Source of the DNA: Bacteroidota bacterium
Lineage (GTDB): Bacteria > Bacteroidota > Rhodothermia > Rhodothermales > UBA10348
NCBI GenBank assembly: GCA_022571135.1
Contig: JACZYK010000063.1
Location: 1 to 10,714 of the forward strand
DNA length: 10,714 nt
Direction: 5' to 3'
The notes below the pieces were generated by a model. That model was given only the letters and a program-made list of their open reading frames with translations, did not search any database and was not told the DNA's origin. Position numbers and translations under genes: made by a program. Shown here piece after piece: positions 4,757-10,714 of this stretch; position 1 is the first letter of the stretch; each line of letters starts with the position of its first letter.

Positions 4757-7197
4757 CGGGAAAAGCGGGCCGTCTACTACGTTCTGCCTCAGGCCTTACG
4801 GTCCTGTTCATCCTGCTGAAACTACCCGTCTCTGGAGGTTTCGTCGTGGGAGATCTCCTGGACCCGGTGAATGGGCTCTATCGAACCGCATTGAGAGCTG
4901 ATCGTTTCGATTTCGAGGAGCTGTCTATCCCCGCGTTGTCCGACGTGGTGCAGGTGGTGCGGGATTCGAGGGGAGTCCCACATATTTTCGCAGAGAATGA
5001 CAGGGATGCGCTGATAGCCTTTGGATACGTGGTTGCTCAGGATAGACTTTTTCAAATGGATTTTATCCCGAGATCCGCTTCAGGGAGACTCTCGGAGGTA
5101 TTGGGGAGCGGTGCTTTATCGACCGATCGTTTCTTCAGGCGCATCGGTTTTACGTGGGCTGCAAAGAAAAACATCGAATGGTTGAAATCGACGGGCTCGA
5201 TCCAGATGGATCTGATCGATTGGTATCAGACAGGCGCCAACGCCTATATATCTTCATTACGTCCGGAGGACGATCCCTTCGAATTCAGGGTAAGCGGGTA
5301 CAGACCGTCGTTGTTGGAGCCGGTGGATGCGATTCTGGTCCTTCAGTACATGACCTACGATCTCACGTATCGTGGCGACGATGCCCACTATTCTGCTCTG
5401 ATGGAGGGATTGGATGAAGAGGAGTATAACCGGCTGTTTCCACAATTCTCCAGGTATTTCGTACCCATAATTCCGCCGGAAGAGGAACACTGGACCTCCA
5501 CGGCAAATGATGATTCCCTCTTGAGATCTCAACGCGTTGTCGACCGATTGAGTTTTGGTTTCATCCCGGAGCCTGAAACGTTCGCGGAAGGGTATAGAAC
5601 TGGAAAGGGATCGAACAACTGGGCCGTCGGAGCGGGCCGCTCAGCCACCGGCTATCCTATTCTCGCCGGAGACATGCATTTGTCCCTGTCACTTCCGGCG
5701 ATCTGGTACGAGGCGCATCTCGTGACGCCGACGATGAATGTATACGGCGTTACGATTCCGGGGACCCCGGCGATTGTCGAGGGGATTACCCCCACGACGG
5801 CCTGGGTATATACAAACACGGGATCGGACCAGATCGACTACTACGCGCTGCGCCTTGGCGACGATCGAAAGAGTTACTTCATCGACGACCGACTCGAAGC
5901 AATGGATGTTCTTATAGATACGATTCGCATTGCTGGAATGGATGACGTCATAGACACCCTCTATTACTCCAGATTCGGTCCGGTCCTATTTGATGGCGAC
6001 AATGCCACGGCTATTCGCTGGGTAGCCCACGATACGTCGAGGACGCTCGAATCTATATGGAAGATGGGTCATGCCTCGAACTACGACGAGTTCGAAGATG
6101 CGCTTCGTTACTGGGATTCACCCATGCAGAATATCCTGTTCGCCGGGAGATCGGGAACGATTGCGATCCGATCGACGGGTTACATGCCTGTTCGCGGAGG
6201 CGAATCCGGCGCAGGAGTACTGGACGGATCCCGCAGCGCCAATGAATGGATAGCACGGGTACCGTTCGAAGAATTGCCTCACTCGATTCTGCCCGAGAGA
6301 GGTTATCTGACCTCGACAAACCAACAACCTGCCGCGGAGGGGTATCCTTACTATCTCGGCCACGACTGGAGAGACGCGTACCGCTCGATTCGAATCGATG
6401 AGTTGCTTTCCGGCAAATCAAGGCACTCCGTCGCGGATCTCAAATCCTACCAGGCCGACGTACATGCGGTGCAGGCGGACCTGTTTGTGCCGGTTCTGCA
6501 AGGAATTGACGAACTCTCGGAACGTGCCGGCCGAGTCAGAAGAGTTCTCATTTCATGGGATCGAGAAACGCACGTCGATCAGAAAGAACCCATCCTGTTC
6601 CACGAGTTTCTCTCGACGCTGAAGAGATTCGTCTGGGATGAAACCATCTTTACCGAGCATGTGATTCCTGCCGATTCCAGAACGCTCACGCTTATCCTCG
6701 ATAAGCCCGAATCACGGTGGTTCGACCGCGTATCGACACCTGAGACAGAAACGGCGGAAGACATACTGAGAATGACGTTGGAGCACGTGGCGGAGAAATA
6801 TGGGGATGAGTTAGAGCGTGGAGGCGACTCGCTCAGGTGGGGTGAGCATCATCAGCTTGTGATTCGGCATCTGACGCGATCAACGGCACTGCGGGCGCTA
6901 TGGAGAGGACCCTATCCGTTTCCGGGGTATCGTCAGACGCTCTCCCCGGGCGATAATATGATGACGACATCCAGTGCGTCCTGGCGCGTCGTTGTTGACT
7001 TCTCCACCAATCCTCCGACGGCATTCGGCGTGTATCCGGGAGGTCAGAGCGGAAATCCATTCTCTCGGCGATATGACGATCAGGTCACGACCTACCTCAA
7101 CTTCGATTACAACGCCCTTCAATTCCCGGCCGTACCGGAAGAGGTCGAAACCGGCGACTTCTCTCACCACCTCACTCTGATTCCAGATAAAGGATAA
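4753..7197 (+). CDS. Penicillin-acylase-family amide hydrolase (Ntn hydrolase), exported
   Basis: An 814-residue precursor of the peptidase S45 family, which cleaves N-acyl amide bonds (penicillins, acyl-homoserine lactones, N-acyl amino acids) in the periplasm after self-cleavage into alpha and beta chains. A basic start and the hydrophobic run GLTVLFILLKLP (14-25) look like a signal peptide or anchor. The alpha chain has VVRDSRGVPHIFAENDRDAL...GYVVAQDRLFQMD (68-103). The cut site is Gly286/Ser287 in GKGSNNWAVG, and Ser287 becomes the N-terminal nucleophile. Downstream are AGDMHLSLSLPAIWYE, GVTIPGTPAIVEG, a likely oxyanion-hole Asn523 (TSTNQQP), WGEHHQL, and the closing PGGQSGNPFSRRYDDQ. All key residues and the full length are kept, so it should be active. 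The start overlaps the ParA stop by four bases; the NSS transporter follows after 36 nt. Substrate cannot be told from sequence. Confidence 0.93.
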   Translation: MTGKAGRLLRSASGLTVLFILLKLPVSGGFVVGDLLDPVNGLYRTALRADRFDFEELSIPALSDVVQVVRDSRGVPHIFAENDRDALIAFGYVVAQDRLFQMDFIPRSASGRLSEVLGSGALSTDRFFRRIGFTWAAKKNIEWLKSTGSIQMDLIDWYQTGANAYISSLRPEDDPFEFRVSGYRPSLLEPVDAILVLQYMTYDLTYRGDDAHYSALMEGLDEEEYNRLFPQFSRYFVPIIPPEEEHWTSTANDDSLLRSQRVVDRLSFGFIPEPETFAEGYRTGKGSNNWAVGAGRSATGYPILAGDMHLSLSLPAIWYEAHLVTPTMNVYGVTIPGTPAIVEGITPTTAWVYTNTGSDQIDYYALRLGDDRKSYFIDDRLEAMDVLIDTIRIAGMDDVIDTLYYSRFGPVLFDGDNATAIRWVAHDTSRTLESIWKMGHASNYDEFEDALRYWDSPMQNILFAGRSGTIAIRSTGYMPVRGGESGAGVLDGSRSANEWIARVPFEELPHSILPERGYLTSTNQQPAAEGYPYYLGHDWRDAYRSIRIDELLSGKSRHSVADLKSYQADVHAVQADLFVPVLQGIDELSERAGRVRRVLISWDRETHVDQKEPILFHEFLSTLKRFVWDETIFTEHVIPADSRTLTLILDKPESRWFDRVSTPETETAEDILRMTLEHVAEKYGDELERGGDSLRWGEHHQLVIRHLTRSTALRALWRGPYPFPGYRQTLSPGDNMMTTSSASWRVVVDFSTNPPTAFGVYPGGQSGNPFSRRYDDQVTTYLNFDYNALQFPAVPEEVETGDFSHHLTLIPDKG

Positions 7198-7233
7198 TCC
7201 TCGAGAATTTTCAGAATCAACCCCCTGTCGCCC

Positions 7234-8715
7234 ATGTCAAGTACAGAACAACGCTTTTCCAGCCGCTGGGGACTCATCGTGAGTGTCCTGGGTATTGCGG
7301 TGGGTACCGGAAATATCTGGAGGTTTCCGAGAATCGTGGCGCAGAACAGCGGGGATGAGGGAGCGGGCGCGTTCCTGTTCGCCTGGTTCATATTTCTCCT
7401 GGTGTGGTCAGTCCCACTGATTATCGCCGAGTATGCGCTCGGACGCAAGGGACGAATGGGCGTCATCGGTACGATCGCGAAGGTAGCCGGGAAAAAGTTT
7501 GCATGGATGGGCGCCTTTATCGGCTTTGTTGCGACGGCAATCATGTTCTATTACTCCGTGGTTGCCGGATGGTGTATTTACTATTTCACCCGGATGATAT
7601 CGAATCCATTGCCGGTCTCGATGGAAGCATCTCAATCGATCTGGGATGGCTTTCAGGCGGGTGGAGGCCCTGTCCTCTTCCATGCGATTGCAATGGGCAT
7701 CGGAGCGGTGGTCGTCATCAAGGGCATAAACTCGATCGAGAGGGTGAATAAAATCCTGATTCCGGCACTTTTCGTCATCGTGCTTATCTCTGTGATACGG
7801 GCCCTTACCCTCAGTGGCGCTTTCGAAGGAATCGATTTCCTGTTTACGCCGGATTGGGCAACCCTGAAAAGACCGCGGGTCTGGTTGGAGGCCCTCACGC
7901 AAAATGCCTGGGATACGGGTGCGGGCTGGGGACTCATTCTCACCTACGGTGCCTACATGCACGCCCGCCACGGCGTCGTGAAGAATGCCTTAATCACCGG
8001 ATTCGGAAACAATATGGTTTCTCTGCTCGCCGCGATGATGATTTTCGGAATCGTTTTCGCCACACTCGGTGCCGAATTGAGTCGATCGCAAGTTCTGGAG
8101 GTCATGCAGACCAGCGGTCCTGCTGCTACGGGTCTGACGTTCATCTGGATGCCGCAGTTATTCGCCAATATGCAGTTTGGCGGCATTCTCTCGGCGTTAT
8201 TTTTCCTGGGCCTGTCATTTGCAGCATTCAGTTCTCTGATCGCCATGATCGAACTGACGTCACGTCTTCTTGTGGATCTCGGTTTGTCCAAAAATACGGC
8301 CGTCATATCGGTGGCCGGCCTGGGCTTTGCGCTCGGTGTCCCGTCCGCCGTGAATCTTTCAATCTTTGAGAATCAGGACTTTGTCTGGGGCGTCGCACTG
8401 ATGATTTCGGGCGCTTTCGTCGCGTTCTCGGTCGTTCGCTACGGGACAACCGCATTCAGACTCGAGGCTGTCGACAACGTCGACGGTGACTGGAAAGCCG
8501 GTCCCGGATGGGAGAAACTGATAAAGTATATCGTGCCGGCGGAAGCCGTCATTCTGCTCGTCTGGTGGCTCTGGCAGGCGGCTGACGTAGAAAACTGGTA
8601 CGACCCTATTCAGAAGTACACCATTATGACCTGCGTGGTTCAGTGGACCATCGCGATGGGATCGTTCTACGGGCTGAACAAGTGGCTCAACAGGAAAATG
8701 TTTACGCTTGCTTAA
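7234..8715 (+). CDS. Sodium-dependent transporter, NSS (SLC6/LeuT) family
   Basis: A 493-residue integral membrane symporter that uses the sodium gradient to import amino acids or similar small solutes. About 11-12 membrane segments are visible. TM1 holds GIAVGTGNIWRFP with Asn27 and Arg30, the same numbers as the sodium-site Asn and gate Arg of LeuT. TM2 is GAGAFLFAWFIFLLVWSVP, the unwound TM6 is AWDTGAGWGLILTYGAYM, and TM8 has FSSLIAMIE with the Ser333-Ser334 pair expected at the second sodium site. The SGDEGAGAF loop is typical of a bacterial NSS subgroup rather than LeuT itself. The substrate is not deducible. No clear Shine-Dalgarno precedes the ATG. It lies 36 nt after the acylase gene and 22 nt before the phosphatase gene, so it probably shares their transcript. 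Confidence 0.93.
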   Translation: MSSTEQRFSSRWGLIVSVLGIAVGTGNIWRFPRIVAQNSGDEGAGAFLFAWFIFLLVWSVPLIIAEYALGRKGRMGVIGTIAKVAGKKFAWMGAFIGFVATAIMFYYSVVAGWCIYYFTRMISNPLPVSMEASQSIWDGFQAGGGPVLFHAIAMGIGAVVVIKGINSIERVNKILIPALFVIVLISVIRALTLSGAFEGIDFLFTPDWATLKRPRVWLEALTQNAWDTGAGWGLILTYGAYMHARHGVVKNALITGFGNNMVSLLAAMMIFGIVFATLGAELSRSQVLEVMQTSGPAATGLTFIWMPQLFANMQFGGILSALFFLGLSFAAFSSLIAMIELTSRLLVDLGLSKNTAVISVAGLGFALGVPSAVNLSIFENQDFVWGVALMISGAFVAFSVVRYGTTAFRLEAVDNVDGDWKAGPGWEKLIKYIVPAEAVILLVWWLWQAADVENWYDPIQKYTIMTCVVQWTIAMGSFYGLNKWLNRKMFTLA

Positions 8716-8737
8716 TCGTTCGTAAGATTTACTTCAG

Positions 8738-9241
8738 ATGGAGGATCGAAGTAGAGCAAGAATCAGAATTCTGTTCGTGTGTCTGGGCAACATCTGCAGA
8801 AGCCCGCTGGCGGAAGGCGTTTTCAGAGACGCGATCACCAGGCGTGGACTTGAGGACCGGTTTGAAATAGACTCTGCCGGAACGGGCGCCTGGCATGCGG
8901 GAGAATCGCCGGACAGGCGCATGAGAGAGACCGCTCTTCGAAACGGTGTCTCTCTCGGCGACCAAACCGCTCGGCAGTTCGGGAAAGCGGATTTCGAGGG
9001 CTACGACCATATATTTGCCATGGACAGGGATAATCTTCACGATATCCTTTACATGGATCCCGGTGGCGAATACAGCCACAAAGTCAGGCTGTTCAGAGAG
9101 GTGGATCCGGAGCCCGGAGACTACCAGGTCCCCGATCCCTATTATGGAATGGGAGACGGATTTCAGCAGGTGTTCAACATTGTAAAGAGGACCGTCGAAG
9201 AACTGGCTTCCAGACTGATTGTTGAGTATAAGCTTGAGTGA
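8738..9241 (+). CDS. Low-molecular-weight protein tyrosine phosphatase
   Basis: A 167-residue cytoplasmic phosphatase. The P-loop VCLGNICRSP gives Cys15 as nucleophile and Arg21 as phosphate binder (CX5R), the conserved DSAGTGAWHAGE follows (45-56), and the general acid is Asp133 in PDPYYG. A second P-loop cysteine, Cys20, is the partner that forms a protective disulfide in related enzymes. In bacteria the family dephosphorylates tyrosine kinases of polysaccharide export; the mammalian enzyme also acts as a protein-ribulosamine-5-phosphatase. No tyrosine kinase or capsule gene is present here, and a fructosamine-kinase homologue starts 10 nt downstream, which favours the deglycation role. Length and motifs are complete. 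No strong ribosome binding site is seen before this ATG. Confidence 0.95.
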   Translation: MEDRSRARIRILFVCLGNICRSPLAEGVFRDAITRRGLEDRFEIDSAGTGAWHAGESPDRRMRETALRNGVSLGDQTARQFGKADFEGYDHIFAMDRDNLHDILYMDPGGEYSHKVRLFREVDPEPGDYQVPDPYYGMGDGFQQVFNIVKRTVEELASRLIVEYKLE

Positions 9242-9251
9242 ATGAGATACC

Positions 9252-10118
9252 GTGCTCGATGACGATCTAAGATATCGGATCGAGGTCACACTCAACGAAA
9301 CAATCAGCGGAGTTTCGCCCGTATCGGGGGGATGCACAAGCGATGCGATCCGGCTGCACTTCGGTAGCAGGTCGCTTTTCGTCAAATGGGGAATAGAGAA
9401 AGTAGCGGCGACATTCGGGGCCGAATCCAGAGGCCTGTCGGAGCTCGCACGGGCGGCATCGCTCATAAGGATTCCTGGCGTAATCGAGCACATATCCCTT
9501 GAAGATCGCCGTGGTGCTCTGATCCTTGAGTGGATTGAAGGCGGTGTGCCGCGGGCGGAGACGTGGAAGCGACTCGGGGAAGGCCTGGCAGAAATTCATC
9601 GTTGGTCACACGAGGATTATGGCTTTGGGGAGGACAACTACATCGGCTCTTCAGCGCAGTCCAATTCTAAGTCGGACGACTGGATCACGTTTTTCCGAGA
9701 ATGCAGATTGATGCCCCAGGTCCGGATGGCCAGGTCGAGAGATCATTGGCCTCGGAAATGGGACGGCATGATGGATAGATTGTGTCTACGTCTGGACGAT
9801 ATCATACCGGCCAGACCCTATATCTCCCTCGTCCACGGTGATCTCTGGAAAGGAAACATACTGGTCGAAAAAGACGGAAATCCCGTACTGATTGATCCGG
9901 CGGTGTACTACGGGCACCGCGAGGTAGATCTCGCCATGTCTACGCTCTTTGGATCTCTTGACGCCGCGTTCTACGAGGCATACTCATCCGCCTGGCCGCT
10001 GGAGACGGGCTACGCGGAACGGGCGAAGATCTACAACCTGTATCACCTGATCAATCATCTCAATCTCTTCGGAGACGCGTATGCGGCATCTGTCGAGGCC
10101 GTTCTCAGAAGATTTTAA
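9252..10118 (+). CDS. Fructosamine/ribulosamine-3-kinase family protein
   Basis: A 288-residue kinase-like fold protein that phosphorylates C3 of ketoamine sugars attached to lysines, making them unstable so the amine is regenerated. Visible parts: the P-loop PVSGGCTSDAIRL with Cys28, ATP-binding Lys45 (LFVKWG), Glu59 of the helix (FGAESRGLSEL), hinge LILEWIEGG, the catalytic loop LVHGDLWKGN with Asp197 and Asn202, and the metal-binding LIDPAVYYGHREVDLAM with Asp215. All catalytic residues are kept and the length is normal. GTG at 9252 is chosen because the only nearby ATG (9242) is out of frame and stops at once; the ribosome binding site is weak. It starts 10 nt after the phosphatase stop, implying co-transcription and a joint task. 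Bacterial members mostly prefer ribulosamines and erythrulosamines. Confidence 0.92.
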   Translation: MLDDDLRYRIEVTLNETISGVSPVSGGCTSDAIRLHFGSRSLFVKWGIEKVAATFGAESRGLSELARAASLIRIPGVIEHISLEDRRGALILEWIEGGVPRAETWKRLGEGLAEIHRWSHEDYGFGEDNYIGSSAQSNSKSDDWITFFRECRLMPQVRMARSRDHWPRKWDGMMDRLCLRLDDIIPARPYISLVHGDLWKGNILVEKDGNPVLIDPAVYYGHREVDLAMSTLFGSLDAAFYEAYSSAWPLETGYAERAKIYNLYHLINHLNLFGDAYAASVEAVLRRF

Positions 10119-10120
10119 GG

Positions 10121-10140
10121 CCTGTTAACAGGTCCTGTTA
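10121..10140. repeat. Interleaved palindrome between convergent genes
   Basis: CCTGTTAACAGG (10121-10132) is a perfect 12-base palindrome. Its right arm is shared with a second one, TAACAGG-T-CCTGTTA (10126-10140), so three CCTGTT half-sites alternate. As plus-strand RNA it can form a 6-bp stem (10119-10124 with 10129-10134, one G-U pair) with a TTAA loop, but no U-tract follows. It could be a weak terminator for the rightward operon or a protein-binding site. Confidence 0.35.
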
Positions 10141-10147
10141 GACATTA

Positions 10148-10714
10148 CTACTGATCTTGGATGCCTGCGAGGAGGTCCAGAATCGGGTCGGAATCGGAGA
10201 GGTCGTCCAACAGCAGATCTGGTTCGCAATCGTACAGTTCCGAACGATCATGTGGCCCCGTACAGACGCCCACCGTCCAGGCTCCAAAAGCTTTACCGCA
10301 TCCGATATCATGGGGGGTGTCACCAATAATGACGGTTCGACGAGCCGTAAACGAGATGCCCGTCATGGCGGACGCCCTTCGAGCGGCCAACTCTGGTAGC
10401 TTGTAACGATCCTCCCTGTCGCTGCCAAATGCACCGAACGAGAACAAGGAAGACAATCCTGCTGCTTGAAGCTTGAGGTATGCCGTATCCCTGAGATTGC
10501 CCGTCACCAGCCCCAGCGCAATATCGTCACGGTTACGAAGCAGGTGGATCAAATCCCTTACACCCGGTAGAACCCTCACGTGTTCGGGCTTCAGCTTCTG
10601 CATGAGAACGCGCGTGTACGCTTCCAGGCACTCAGAAAACAGACTCTCTACGCGATCTTCGCTAAGACCTGCAGCAGAAAGCATAGTTCGCATAATTTCC
10701 GGGTCCGTCCTGCC
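10148..10714 (-). CDS. HAD-superfamily phosphatase (phosphoglycolate-phosphatase-like), 5' end outside window
   Basis: The C-terminal 188 codons of a HAD-IA hydrolase. The frame is open to the window edge, where it reads GRTDPEIMRTMLSAAGL, a typical cap-domain start; the nucleophile motif DxDGTL must lie beyond the right edge. Seen here are the helical cap, then motif II in LGLVTGNLRD with its Thr, the motif III region near FGAFGSDREDRYKLPELAARRA with a candidate Lys, and motif IV TVIIGDTPHDIGCGKAFGAWTVGVCTG with GDTPxD. The ATG at 10693 is an internal Met, not the start. Such enzymes remove phosphate from small sugar phosphates or phosphoglycolate; the subgroup is not assignable. It converges on the kinase gene with a 29-nt gap and belongs to a separate transcript. 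Confidence 0.88.
   Translation of the reverse strand, partial: GRTDPEIMRTMLSAAGLSEDRVESLFSECLEAYTRVLMQKLKPEHVRVLPGVRDLIHLLRNRDDIALGLVTGNLRDTAYLKLQAAGLSSLFSFGAFGSDREDRYKLPELAARRASAMTGISFTARRTVIIGDTPHDIGCGKAFGAWTVGVCTGPHDRSELYDCEPDLLLDDLSDSDPILDLLAGIQDQ

Noticed and set aside
7408..7971. Minus-strand open frame of 187 codons inside the transporter gene
   Set aside because: It is antisense to conserved membrane segments of the NSS carrier and rich in charged, low-order residues; a shadow.
8729..9493. Minus-strand open frame of 254 codons across the phosphatase and kinase genes
   Set aside because: It spans two well-supported plus-strand genes and has no family motif.

Overview
The window carries ten recognisable protein genes, two of them cut by the window edges, and looks like ordinary chromosome from a free-living, Gram-negative-type bacterium (it encodes an apolipoprotein N-acyltransferase). 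Three hints favour the Bacteroidota/Rhodothermota/Balneolota area, with low to moderate certainty. The Lnt has a DGWW-type C-terminal motif. The parA promoter fits the TTTG / TAnnTTTG layout of Bacteroidota. The LMW-PTP and fructosamine-kinase genes form a pair. I see no rRNA, tRNA, CRISPR array or transposon.

Layout, left to right. (1) 1-755: a minus-strand NIPSNAP-like gene starts at 92 and runs off the left edge, with a good ribosome binding site and a plausible promoter. Facing away from it is a NarL/FixJ-type response regulator (to 755) that lacks its first ~50 residues. In the gap the minus strand reads like the last codons of another gene. I read ~190-210 as a rearrangement or assembly junction. 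(2) 3758 down to 809: a minus-strand operon of lnt, maf and a class I glutamine amidotransferase with 10-12 nt gaps. (3) 3759-3919: intergenic region with a promoter for the rightward operon. (4) 3920-10118: a compact plus-strand cluster of a ParA-like ATPase, a penicillin-acylase-family hydrolase (ATGA overlap), an NSS sodium symporter, a low-molecular-weight tyrosine phosphatase and a fructosamine/ribulosamine-3-kinase homologue (gaps of 36, 22 and 10 nt). (5) 10148 to the right edge: a convergent HAD phosphatase gene, 5' end missing, with an interleaved palindrome between the two 3' ends.

How the genes may work together. Lnt finishes lipoprotein acylation and Maf hydrolyses non-canonical nucleotides; the amidotransferase has no visible partner. 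In the rightward cluster, the exported acylase could release amino acids or similar products that the NSS carrier imports. The phosphatase/kinase pair fits a protein-deglycation route: LMW-PTP removes phosphate from ribulosamine-5-phosphate adducts, and the kinase then phosphorylates the sugar so that the adduct falls off. Why a ParA ATPase without ParB is translationally coupled to a secreted hydrolase is the least explained feature. No wholly new defence or mobile system is evident.
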